DNA from: JAHTBL01 sp038532735
Lineage (GTDB): Bacteria > Pseudomonadota > Alphaproteobacteria > Rhodobacterales > Rhodobacteraceae
Assembly: GCA_038532735.1 (NCBI GenBank)
Contig: JBCBAC010000012.1
Span: forward strand, 1-54,355
Direction of reading: 5' to 3'
DNA: 54,355 nucleotides
The position numbers were made by a program, and so were the translations under genes. Under the pieces are notes generated by a model. That model saw only the letters and a program-made list of their open reading frames with translations. It was not told the origin of the DNA and made no database searches. Below, piece after piece: positions 33,980-42,275 of the stretch (positions within the stretch are counted from its first letter, which is position 1; each line of letters begins with the position of its first letter).

Positions 33980-35224
33980 AGCGCGACCTTTGATGATGGC
34001 ATCGGCGCCGAACTTCTTGCGGATTTCATCTGCGGCGCGTTCGGCTTCGCTGCGTTTGGCGGCGCCCGGGTCTAAGAGGTCGCCGCTTAGATCAGCCTCC
34101 GCGTCCTTGGTCAGGTCGCTGATACCGACGCCGAGCAGGCGGTAAGGACCGCTGTCAGGCGTCTGGTCGAAGAGGTCGCGCGCGGTGCGATAGATGCGGT
34201 CGGCCATCTGCGTGGCATCGCGTAGGGACGTGCGGCGGGTCAGCAGCGAGTGGTTCGCCCGCTTGAGCTTGAGCGTCACGACGCGGCCAGCCAGACCTTT
34301 GGCCTTAGCGCGGTCGCTGACCTTTTCGGCCATGCGCCAGATATGCCCGTCAAGGATGTCGGGATCGTTGGTGTCGTCGTGAAAGGTCGTCTCGTTGCTG
34401 ATGGATTTCATTGGGGAATGGGCGGATACGCGGCGGCGGTCTTCGCCGCGCGCGAGATGGTAAAGTCGGTCGCCCATGGAGCCGAACCGCGCATGCAGAT
34501 CGCGCCGGTCCCAGCGCAGTAGATCAGAGAACGTTCGGATCCCGGCCTTGTCGAGGGAGGCCTGCCCCGCAGGCCCGATCCCCCAGATCATCCGCACGGG
34601 CTTGTCGCGTAGAAAGGCGTCGGTTTCGGCTTTGCCGATCACGGAAAACCCGCGTGGTTTGTCCAGATCAGACGCGACCTTGGCCAAAAACTTGTTGTGG
34701 CTAAGCCCGATGGAGCCGGTGATCCCGATCTCGTCCTTCATGCGTTTGGTGAGCCGCGCCAGCATTACAGCGGGCGGTGCGCCGTGCAGTTTGGCGGTGC
34801 CGGAGAGGTCCATGAACGCCTCATCAAGCGAGAGGGGTTCGATGGCGGGGGTGAGTTCCTCCATGAGGGCGCGGACCTGTTTTGAGACCTCGACATAGGT
34901 GCTCATGCGGCCGCGAACGATCACGGCGTCGGGGCAGAGTTTGAGCGCCTTGAACATCGGCATTGCGGATTTCACACCGCGGATGCGCGCGATGTAGCAG
35001 GCGGTGGAGACGACACCGCGCCGCCCGCCGCCGATGATGACGGGCTTGTCGCGCAGCTCTGGGTTGTCGCGCTTTTCGACGGAAGCATAGAACGCGTCGC
35101 AATCCATATGGGCGATGCTGAGGTCGAACAGTTCGGGATGGCTGCGCACGCGCGGGGAGTTGCAGGACGGGCAGCGTTTTGCGTCCTCAAACTGGGTCAG
35201 GCAATCTCGGCATAGCGCGGGCAT
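33971..35224 (-). CDS. dinB: DNA polymerase IV (DinB) with N-terminal zinc ribbon
   Basis: A 417-residue Y-family translesion polymerase. The catalytic residues are in AHMDCDAFYASVE and SLDEAFMDLSG. Before the polymerase domain there is a short ribbon with two cysteine pairs (CRDC and CPSC), which fixes the start at the ATG at 35224 because the extension reads as real protein. The frame continues upstream to 35332, but that part overlaps the divergent glycosyltransferase gene. I see no alphaproteobacterial LexA box (GTTC-N7-GTTC) before it. Confidence 0.93.
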   Translation of the reverse strand: MPALCRDCLTQFEDAKRCPSCNSPRVRSHPELFDLSIAHMDCDAFYASVEKRDNPELRDKPVIIGGGRRGVVSTACYIARIRGVKSAMPMFKALKLCPDAVIVRGRMSTYVEVSKQVRALMEELTPAIEPLSLDEAFMDLSGTAKLHGAPPAVMLARLTKRMKDEIGITGSIGLSHNKFLAKVASDLDKPRGFSVIGKAETDAFLRDKPVRMIWGIGPAGQASLDKAGIRTFSDLLRWDRRDLHARFGSMGDRLYHLARGEDRRRVSAHSPMKSISNETTFHDDTNDPDILDGHIWRMAEKVSDRAKAKGLAGRVVTLKLKRANHSLLTRRTSLRDATQMADRIYRTARDLFDQTPDSGPYRLLGVGISDLTKDAEADLSGDLLDPGAAKRSEAERAADEIRKKFGADAIIKGRALR

Positions 35225-35300
35225 GAGAGGGTGATACGCCTCTTTCCGGCCCCACACAAACCGGTGGTGTTTGGCCGCTGTCGCAGGCAAGGTTGGGCCT

Positions 35301-36314
35301 ATGAGAGTTCTGATTTTAACGTCCATGCGCAACGAGGCGCCGCATCTGCTGGAATGGATCGCGCATCACCGCGGGATGGGGGCGGATTTTCTGATCTTCT
35401 CCAATGATTGCGAGGATGGCACGGATACTTTGCTGGACGCGTTAGACGCGGCCGGGATCATCCGCCATATGCGCACACCGGAGGGTGAGAAGCCGCCGCA
35501 ATGGCGGGCGTTGAAAGCGGCGGAGGGGTTGGTTGATGCCGATTGGGTGCTGCATCTGGATTGCGATGAATTCATCAATCTGCGTGCTCCGCTTCAGAGT
35601 TTCGAGGACCTGATCGGGGCTTTGCCTGAAGGCACGGATGCTATGGCGCTGCGCTGGCGGCTTTTTGGGCATGCAGACCGGATCGTGACGGGCGAAGGCC
35701 TGACGGTGGAGCGGTTTACAGAAGCCGCGCCAGAAGACTGCGCCTTGCCCCTGTCGTGGTTTTTCAAGACGCTATATCGGCGCGATGCGTTTCAGAAGGC
35801 AGGGGTGCATCGGCCCAAGCAGAAGAAAGGCTCTGCCCCGTCTTGGGTGAATGGGAGCGGTGAAGGATTGCCTGCTGATTTTGCTGGTGATGATGGGCGG
35901 ATCAATCTTTACGGGACCAAGCATGGGTCAGCTTTGGTGCAGCTCAACCATTACTCCATCCGGTCCACACAGGAGTTCATGATAAAGCGCTATCGCGGTC
36001 TACCAAACCGAACGGGGCGCGAGATTGGGTTGGCCTATTGGGCGGAGCGGAACTTCAACACCGTGCATGACGAAAGCATCCTGTGGCGGCTGGAGCAGAC
36101 GCAGGCGGCTCTGGCTGATCTACGCGCGATCGGTGATGTGGCGCGGATCGAAGAGCAGGGGCGCGCCTGGCACGAGGCGCGGTTTGCGGCGGCGATGACG
36201 GACCCAGGAGAGGTCCAGCTTTACTGGCATCTGCAATTGGCGGGCAACAGCACGCCGCCCAGCCCGCAGGCGGTTCAGGCGCATTTGCAGAGGCGTGAGG
36301 ATAGCGGCGCGTGA
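35301..36314 (+). CDS. Glycosyltransferase (family 2-like, Glyco_tranf_2_4 type)
   Basis: A 337-residue cytoplasmic glycosyltransferase with a GT-A fold. It opens with LILTSMRNEAPHLLEWIAHH and FSNDCEDGTD, and the metal-binding DxD is DCDEF in LHLDCDEFINL. It is related to the N-terminal half of the larger protein at 38852 (same ...EWIAHH, NDC.DGTD and D.DEF signatures). It is divergent from dinB. The donor and acceptor are unknown; a surface glycan role is likely from its neighbours. Confidence 0.87.
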   Translation: MRVLILTSMRNEAPHLLEWIAHHRGMGADFLIFSNDCEDGTDTLLDALDAAGIIRHMRTPEGEKPPQWRALKAAEGLVDADWVLHLDCDEFINLRAPLQSFEDLIGALPEGTDAMALRWRLFGHADRIVTGEGLTVERFTEAAPEDCALPLSWFFKTLYRRDAFQKAGVHRPKQKKGSAPSWVNGSGEGLPADFAGDDGRINLYGTKHGSALVQLNHYSIRSTQEFMIKRYRGLPNRTGREIGLAYWAERNFNTVHDESILWRLEQTQAALADLRAIGDVARIEEQGRAWHEARFAAAMTDPGEVQLYWHLQLAGNSTPPSPQAVQAHLQRREDSGA

Positions 36315-36318
36315 CCCG

Positions 36319-37011
36319 CTAGATCCATTCGAGGTTTACCTTGTTGGGCGGATAGCTTTCCGAAACCGCCTGCCGCAGCGCTTTGAAGCGGGGGCGCAAG
36401 TCGCGGAATTTGCGCTCATGGGTTTCGGCCACAAGGCAGCGGATTGGCCCGAATTTGTCTTGCGCGTGCATCGCTTCGAGGATGTCCAGCTCGGCCCCTT
36501 CGATGTCCATCTTCACGAAGGCGATTTCGCCGCGTTTTTTGACCTCTGTGTCGACGATGTTCAGAAAATCAATCAGTGGCACTTCGACATAATTGCCCGC
36601 ATCAATGGAGCGCCCGCCGTCGAGGATCGTTGATTTCACAGACGCGCCTTTGGGGTTTTCGTTGAAATTCTCCGCGCGCATTAGTTTGACCGTACCTTCG
36701 GAGGCACCCACGGCGGCATTGATCAGGGTCACATTTTGCTTGTCTTTGAAGCGCTTCTTCAGCTTTTCAAAGGCATAGGGGTCAGGCTCAAACGCGATGA
36801 CATCGGCGCCGGTGTCCGCAAGGATGGTCGTGATTTCGCCCATATTGGCACCCAGATCCATGGCCAGATCACCCGGTTTGAGCTGGCTGCAAATGCCTGC
36901 CAGAAAGCCTTCGGCTTTGGCTTTGCGCATGTTCCGGTCATGCCGTTTGATCAGCTTTTCAGCGCGCAACTCGGCTTGGGATTTTGGGGTGTCTTGCGTC
37001 TCAGCCGTCAT
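36319..37011 (-). CDS. FkbM family methyltransferase
   Basis: A 230-residue SAM-dependent methyltransferase. Motif I is DLGANMGEITTILADTGADV, followed by AFEPDPYAFEKL and, later, VKMDIEGAELDIL, all typical of FkbM enzymes that methylate sugars in surface polysaccharides. The ATG at 37011 lies inside the end of the upstream glycosyltransferase gene (11-base overlap) with GGAAGAG before it, so the two are coupled. It is the last gene of a three-gene minus-strand unit. Confidence 0.9.
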   Translation of the reverse strand: MTAETQDTPKSQAELRAEKLIKRHDRNMRKAKAEGFLAGICSQLKPGDLAMDLGANMGEITTILADTGADVIAFEPDPYAFEKLKKRFKDKQNVTLINAAVGASEGTVKLMRAENFNENPKGASVKSTILDGGRSIDAGNYVEVPLIDFLNIVDTEVKKRGEIAFVKMDIEGAELDILEAMHAQDKFGPIRCLVAETHERKFRDLRPRFKALRQAVSESYPPNKVNLEWI

Positions 37012-37882
37012 CGGTGGGCTCTTCCACAAGGCGGCGCACGTAAAGCTGCCCTGTCTGCTCATACATCATTTGGCGTGCATATTTCATCTGGTCCACCTCG
37101 CGCAGGAATTTGTGCTTGCGGTAGTGGATCGTGAAAATCTCCCGATCTGTGGGCAAGGGTTTGCCGCGGACCTTTCCGCCAAGGATATAGTGCTGCTCCT
37201 CGGGGAGGATGTTCCATTTGAGCCCCGCACGCTGGATCGCGACGGGTAGGCTCATCTGATCGAGGTAAGGTCGGCGTTTCTCAAGGGTTTCGATCTTGTC
37301 GATCTCGCGCGCGGTTTCGTACCAGACATCCGGGAAACGCCCGCTTTTGCCGGCCTTCTCAGGAAAGATCACGAAACCTGCGCTGAAATAGGGGATCATG
37401 GGCTTGGCGGAGCGGCGCATGAGATGCATGCGTTCCTCGGGGATGGGCATGTCGAAGGCGCCGTAGATATCGTCCCAGATGGATTGTTCGGCCCACACCA
37501 TGGAGGCGGCCATGGAGCAACTCACATGCCCTGCCTTCGCGATATTGGCGACCGCGTTCTTGCGGAGGAAAAGAACGTCACTGTCGACAAAGGCGGAATA
37601 CTGGCTGTCGCGCGGCTGCATCGCTGCGATGATCTTGTTGCCGTGGGGGTAGGGCGTGTCCCACATGCCTTCGGTTTTCATGGGGCGGATTTCACCGCCC
37701 ATGATTTCGTGCGCTTTGAAGACCGCCGGATGCACCTCATCCATGCGGTGTTCTGGTACATAACCGATGCAGGCGACGGATTTCGGGAAATGCGTACGGA
37801 TGGAGGCGAGGAGAGAGCACGCCAGAATTTCGTATTCTGGCGGTTCCACGATGTAGGTGAGGGTGAGGCGCGGGGTGGCCAT
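37001..37882 (-). CDS. Probable glycosyltransferase (GT-A fold)
   Basis: A 293-residue protein with the start LTLTYIVEPPEYEILACSLLASI and a DxD-type motif in AFVDSDVLFLRK, as in nucleotide-sugar-dependent transferases. The C-terminal half has WNILPEEQHYILGGK and a conserved-looking IHYRKHKFLREV. I do not know a closely characterised relative. It sits between another glycosyltransferase gene (four bases upstream) and the FkbM gene (overlapping), which supports a glycan role. Confidence 0.75.
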   Translation of the reverse strand: MATPRLTLTYIVEPPEYEILACSLLASIRTHFPKSVACIGYVPEHRMDEVHPAVFKAHEIMGGEIRPMKTEGMWDTPYPHGNKIIAAMQPRDSQYSAFVDSDVLFLRKNAVANIAKAGHVSCSMAASMVWAEQSIWDDIYGAFDMPIPEERMHLMRRSAKPMIPYFSAGFVIFPEKAGKSGRFPDVWYETAREIDKIETLEKRRPYLDQMSLPVAIQRAGLKWNILPEEQHYILGGKVRGKPLPTDREIFTIHYRKHKFLREVDQMKYARQMMYEQTGQLYVRRLVEEPTDDG

Positions 37883-37886
37883 CAGG

Positions 37887-38699
37887 CTATTCCAGAGCGT
37901 CGGCGGGGTTTACGCCGGTTTGCTGGCACATGCGCCAGGCATAGGAGTTCTCCAGCGGGACATTCTTGCGCCACCATGGTTTCGTGCCGTTGGTATAGAG
38001 GTGCACGGAGAGGGTGTTTTCCGTGAAGTGTCCCTCAACCCGGCCGTGGGGGTCATAGAAGATGTCGTTCAACTGGAACGGCACCGGATAGAGGACATCA
38101 CTTGTCATCGCGTGTTCGATCGCGCCGGTTTCGCGGGCGAAATAGGTGAAGGCTTGTGGGCCGAAGGCGGTGCGTTCGGCTTTGTAGATCTTTACGGCGT
38201 GGGGCAGGCTTTCGTCCTGACGACCCAATTTGCGCAACTGGTTCTTGTTGAACCACGGCGGTGCGGGCGGCAGGTTGTCGTAGTAATCCAACAGGCGGTC
38301 CATCAGCTCCCCGGTTTGGGGGATCGCGACGACACCGCAGTTCAGTGCACCGCGGAAGCCGTGCCCCGCGAAGATATATTCCATCTCGTCCGGGAAGGGC
38401 TTGTGGCAGAAGGCGTCGCAATCAATCCAGATAGCCCCTGTCTTCTGGATCATCTTGTAGCGGAAGACGTTGGACAGGAACGAGGCGGAGGTCTGTTCGA
38501 CGATATCCATGGGGATATCCATAATCTCTGTCGCTTTGCGGACCTCGACACCTTCGGGGACATTGCTGACCTTATCGGTGCAATAGAGCGTCGTGGGGTG
38601 GCCGGCTTGCACATGGCTGAGCAGGCAAATCTGGTTGAGATATTGAAGTTTATCGCCGATCCAGAGAGAGGCGACGGGACGGCGCTGCGGAGTGGTCAT
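37887..38699 (-). CDS. Glycosyltransferase (capsular polysaccharide/GT32-like)
   Basis: A 270-residue protein with SLWIGDKLQYLNQICLLSHVQAGH at the start (split here: SLWIGDKL, then LNQICLLSHVQ), the DxD-type motif in AIWIDCDAFCHKPF and a late FTENTLSVHLYTNG. This is the pattern of galactosyltransferases that use sugar-binding DxD motifs in capsule clusters. It is the first gene of the minus-strand unit and is divergent from the large glycosyltransferase at 38852. Confidence 0.8.
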   Translation of the reverse strand: MTTPQRRPVASLWIGDKLQYLNQICLLSHVQAGHPTTLYCTDKVSNVPEGVEVRKATEIMDIPMDIVEQTSASFLSNVFRYKMIQKTGAIWIDCDAFCHKPFPDEMEYIFAGHGFRGALNCGVVAIPQTGELMDRLLDYYDNLPPAPPWFNKNQLRKLGRQDESLPHAVKIYKAERTAFGPQAFTYFARETGAIEHAMTSDVLYPVPFQLNDIFYDPHGRVEGHFTENTLSVHLYTNGTKPWWRKNVPLENSYAWRMCQQTGVNPADALE

Positions 38700-38851
38700 A
38701 TTTTCTGCCCTTTACCTGCCGATGGTTGAGTTTGTGCCATCAGTCGTCATTCGTTGCGCAACAATATGAAGTATGGGTGAATCATTGTCTATAAGTCTGG
38801 AACGCTGGAGTGCTTGCACAAAGCGCACTTGAAGGCCATCAAAGGGGTCAA

Positions 38852-40657
38852 ATGAACAAACAGACCCCCTCAGTCGCACGCACGGCGCAGCTTCCCAAAA
38901 AGCATGTGAGCCCTCATGGCACGGTTATGGCCGTGTCGATGATGAAGGACGAAGGTCCGTTTGTCTTGGAGTGGATCGCGCATCACATGGCGGTCGGTTT
39001 CACGGATCTGCTGGTCTACACCAACGATTGTAGCGACGGCACGGATGACATGCTGATCCGGCTGGAAGAACTTGGCCTCGCCTATCACCGCCGCAATGAT
39101 ATTCCCGAGGGGATCAAGCCGCAGCCCTCTGCGTTGAAATATGCGCAGGATGAGCCGCTGACGAGCGAGGCGGATTGGCTGCTGGTCTTCGATGCGGATG
39201 AGTTTTTGTGCATCAAGCACGGCGATGGCTCGCTGGATGGTCTGATCGATGGGATCAAGGCCGAGGGCGGCAATGGGATGGTCATCACGTGGCGCATTTT
39301 CGGGTCGGGCGGGGTGCATGACTGGTCCCGCGATCCGGTGACGGAGCAATACCTCTATGCAGCACCCCCGATGTGGAACAAAGGCTGGGGGGTCAAGACG
39401 CTGTTCCAGTTTGACCCGGATGTCTGGAAACTGGGCATTCACCGCCCCAAGATGAAAAACAAGGTGCTGGATACGCCGTTTCCCGACAGCGTGAAGTGGC
39501 TGAACGGGTCGGGCCGCCCGATGGAGGATTACTTCAAGTTCCGTGGATGGCGGTCGATCGTGCGGACGGTGGGGTATGACTGGGCGCAGATGAACCACTA
39601 TGCGGTCAAAGGCATCGACAGCTACGCGATGCGCAAGTTTCGCGGCAATGTGAATAACAAGAAAGACAAGTATAACGACGCGTATTGGTCGCTTCAGGAC
39701 CGCAATGAGGTGCGTGATGACAGCATGTTGCGCTACTCGGATCGGCGGCGGGAGATCTTCGAGGGGCTGCTGAGAGATCCGGAGTTGAACCGCCTGCATC
39801 ATGCGGCCTTGGAGATGGCTGAAGCGAAGCTGAACAGCTTCAAAGGCACGCCTGAATATGAGGAGTTCGTCACCAATCTGAAGAAGGCCAGCGAGGTGCC
39901 GATCACGCAGGTCGAGGCCAAGCCGCCCAAGGCCCGCGATAAGGAAAAGATCGCCGCGCTCATGTCGGATGTGGAAAAGCGCGCGACCTCCAAGCCGAAA
40001 GAGCAAAAGAAGAAACCGGTGGAGCAGCAAGACCTGCTGCCCGTCGATGTCTATGTGCGCGGCGAGGTGGATATGTCGGCCACCCCGCCGATGGAGTGGT
40101 TTGCCAATCATTCGGTGCAATTGCCCGCCGATCCACGTCTTTTCACGCCGCCTGCGCTGATCCAGATTTCAGACGGCAAATTCGAGCGGCCCTTGGCGCG
40201 CAACGTGCCGAAATGGGTGCCGCCCGGCGGGACGTATCTTGATTACGGTGCGGCCTCTGGTTTTGTTGGCACGCATATCGTGCAGGAACGGACGGATGTG
40301 ACGGTGGTGTTGCAGGAACGCTCGGCCCAGCTGCGGACGTTCATTCGCGGGCTTTGGGCGAAGAATGGTGTTGCTGAGTCCGAGCGGGTTCAGTTGCATG
40401 AAGATGCGCCGCTGGTCGACATGTTGGCGACCTATAAACCCGATGTGCTGGCGCTGGGGGATCCTGACATTACGGCTGACATGCTGGGTGCGGCATTCGC
40501 TGCATCTGGAAGCCCGCAGACCATTCTACTGATGGGGCGGCTCTGGGCGGACCGGGTGGCGGAGCTGAAAGCCTTTGAAGCGGTTTTCGCGCGCGAGAAA
40601 TACGTCGAGCGGCTTCAGATTTCACCGTTAGTTGCCGCCGGGTATCGTAAGGCGTGA
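38852..40657 (+). CDS. Two-domain protein: glycosyltransferase plus methyltransferase-like domain
   Basis: A 601-residue protein. Residues about 25-340 are a family 2-like glycosyltransferase (VSMMKDEGPFVLEWIAHH, YTNDCSDGTD, DxD in LVFDADEFLC). A charged linker rich in Lys, Glu and Pro (about 350-415) leads to a C-terminal domain with YLDYGAASGFVGTHIV, which resembles motif I of SAM-dependent methyltransferases. The ATG at 38852 is preceded by AAAGGGG. Whether the second domain is active cannot be told. It may glycosylate and modify a surface glycan, with the divergent genes as partners. Confidence 0.82.
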   Translation: MNKQTPSVARTAQLPKKHVSPHGTVMAVSMMKDEGPFVLEWIAHHMAVGFTDLLVYTNDCSDGTDDMLIRLEELGLAYHRRNDIPEGIKPQPSALKYAQDEPLTSEADWLLVFDADEFLCIKHGDGSLDGLIDGIKAEGGNGMVITWRIFGSGGVHDWSRDPVTEQYLYAAPPMWNKGWGVKTLFQFDPDVWKLGIHRPKMKNKVLDTPFPDSVKWLNGSGRPMEDYFKFRGWRSIVRTVGYDWAQMNHYAVKGIDSYAMRKFRGNVNNKKDKYNDAYWSLQDRNEVRDDSMLRYSDRRREIFEGLLRDPELNRLHHAALEMAEAKLNSFKGTPEYEEFVTNLKKASEVPITQVEAKPPKARDKEKIAALMSDVEKRATSKPKEQKKKPVEQQDLLPVDVYVRGEVDMSATPPMEWFANHSVQLPADPRLFTPPALIQISDGKFERPLARNVPKWVPPGGTYLDYGAASGFVGTHIVQERTDVTVVLQERSAQLRTFIRGLWAKNGVAESERVQLHEDAPLVDMLATYKPDVLALGDPDITADMLGAAFAASGSPQTILLMGRLWADRVAELKAFEAVFAREKYVERLQISPLVAAGYRKA

Positions 40658-40763
40658 GCCGGACTGTGGCTGCGCGGCCATAGCAACATCCTCACAATCA
40701 TCATGCAGCAATTTCAATTGCCGCGACTCATCGTTTCTGCAATGTTTCCGATACGAAACAGCT

Positions 40764-40946
40764 TGGTCGGGAGAGAGCGTCCCCCGCCGCCGAAGGAGCA
40801 ACCGCCCCGGTAAACTCTCAGGCAAAAGGACCGGCGAAGCTGCAACACTCCGAAGAGCCGCCTTGAAAGGGCGCACCGAAGGAGCAAGCCGCGTGTGACA
40901 GGTGTCGCATTCGGTGAATCTCTCAGGTTCAAGACGGAGGGGGCAT
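40764..40946 (+). promoter_or_regulatory. Tandem glycine riboswitch
   Basis: Two glycine aptamers in a row. Aptamer 1 has CGGGAGAGAGC, GCCGAAGGAGCAA and AACTCTCAGGCAAAAGGACC (40768-40833). Aptamer 2 has CACCGAAGGAGCAAGCC, GAATCTCTCAGGTTCAAGAC and ends in GGAGGGGG (about 40835-40943). The conserved bases of both glycine pockets are present. It ends 25-30 bases before the start of a DadA-like dehydrogenase gene, which it should control. Confidence 0.92.
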
Positions 40947-40970
40947 GGCCTGTTGGCTTGAGTAACAGAC

Positions 40971-42224
40971 ATGACCCATATTGCGATCCTCGGGGCCGGT
41001 ATCACCGGTGTCACTACCGCTTTTCAACTGCATGCACGGGGCTTTGACGTCACCGTTTTTGACCGCAACCGCTATCCGGCGATGGAGACGAGCTTTGCCA
41101 ATGGCGGGCAGCTCTCCGCCTCGAATGCGGAAGTGTGGAACACCTGGTCGACCGTCTTTAAGGGGCTGAAATGGCTCGCGAAATCGGATGCGCCTTTGTC
41201 GGTGAACCCGATGCCTACATGGCACAAAGCCTCGTGGATGGCGGAGTTTCTGGCGGCGATTCCGCGCTACCGGTCGAACACGGTGAAGACTGCGTCGATG
41301 GCCGTCGCATCACGCCGGATCATGTTCGAGATGGCGGAACAGGCCGGGGTGGATTTTGACCACTCCCCTGCCGGCATCCTGCATTTCTACAAGACACAGA
41401 AGGATCTGCAGCATGCGCGCAAAGTGACGGCGATGCTGGCCGAGGGCGGGCTGGAACGGCGCGAGTTGAGCGCGGCCGAAACGCTGGAAAAGGAGCCCAC
41501 GCTGCGCGGTGACGTGGTGGGGGGCTTTTGGACGGAGAGCGACAGCACCGGTGACATTCATAAATTCACCGTGGGTCTGGCGAAATGGCTGGAGGCGCGG
41601 GGCGTGACTTTTGCGCTGGGCCATGAGCTGCGCGATGTGACCTCGGCAGATGATGTCGTCACTGTGACCAGCGACCGCGTGCAGCAGCGCTTTGACGGTG
41701 TTGTCGTTTGTGCAGGTGTCGGCAGCCGGAAATTTGCCAAAATGGTGGGTGATCGTGTCAACGTGTACCCGGTGAAGGGCTACTCGATCACAGTAAATCT
41801 GGAGGATGCGCAGTCGCAGGCCGCCGCGCCAACCGTCTCGCTGCTGGACGATCAGGCGAAAATTGTGACCTCCCGCCTTGGGCTCAACCGCTTCCGGATC
41901 GCAGGCACGGCTGAGTTCAACGGCGAAAACCGCGATATCCGCGCGGACCGGATTGCGCCGCTGACACGCTGGTGCGAAACGCATTTCCCGGAGGTGAATA
42001 CGGAAAGCGTTGTGCCTTGGGCCGGATTGCGCCCGATGATGCCAAATATGATGCCGCGTTTGGGGCGCATTGGGCAGAACCGGGTGTTCTATAACACCGG
42101 TCATGGCCATCTTGGCTGGACACTTTCTGCGGTCACGGCAGACATCGTGGCGGGCCAGGTTTCGGAGGCGTTTTCAGAGGCTTCTGCCCCGGTCTCGGGC
42201 GGGTTTCGTCTTAAAAACGCCTAA
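40971..42224 (+). CDS. dadA: D-amino acid dehydrogenase-like FAD enzyme (DadA family)
   Basis: A 417-residue flavoprotein of the DAO/DadA family. The FAD motif is GAGITGVTTAFQL (from residue 8), followed by ETSFANGGQLSASNAE as in DadA and a C-terminal YNTGHGHLGWTLS. It oxidises an amino acid to the keto acid and passes electrons to the respiratory chain. The upstream glycine riboswitch suggests that glycine, or a compound in balance with it, is a signal or substrate, so glycine oxidation is an alternative to D-alanine. The ribosome site right before the ATG is weak. Confidence 0.87.
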   Translation: MTHIAILGAGITGVTTAFQLHARGFDVTVFDRNRYPAMETSFANGGQLSASNAEVWNTWSTVFKGLKWLAKSDAPLSVNPMPTWHKASWMAEFLAAIPRYRSNTVKTASMAVASRRIMFEMAEQAGVDFDHSPAGILHFYKTQKDLQHARKVTAMLAEGGLERRELSAAETLEKEPTLRGDVVGGFWTESDSTGDIHKFTVGLAKWLEARGVTFALGHELRDVTSADDVVTVTSDRVQQRFDGVVVCAGVGSRKFAKMVGDRVNVYPVKGYSITVNLEDAQSQAAAPTVSLLDDQAKIVTSRLGLNRFRIAGTAEFNGENRDIRADRIAPLTRWCETHFPEVNTESVVPWAGLRPMMPNMMPRLGRIGQNRVFYNTGHGHLGWTLSAVTADIVAGQVSEAFSEASAPVSGGFRLKNA

Positions 42225-42238
42225 AATCAGCTTATATG

Positions 42239-42274
42239 AGGGGGTAACAAGGTAAAAATTCCGAGGGACCCCCT
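42239..42274 (+). other. Hairpin ending at the SPFH gene start
   Basis: AGGGGGT (42239-42245) and ACCCCCT (42268-42274) form a perfect 7-bp stem. The loop holds the likely ribosome site (GAGGGA), and the stem ends one base before the ATG at 42276. In RNA this could limit ribosome access, or it may be a weak terminator for dadA. Confidence 0.5.
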
Positions 42275-42275
42275 T

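Noticed and set aside
38870..40120. A 416-codon open frame on the minus strand
   Set aside because: It is fully antisense to the well-supported glycosyltransferase fusion gene and has no ribosome site or recognisable motif; it results from high GC codon use.
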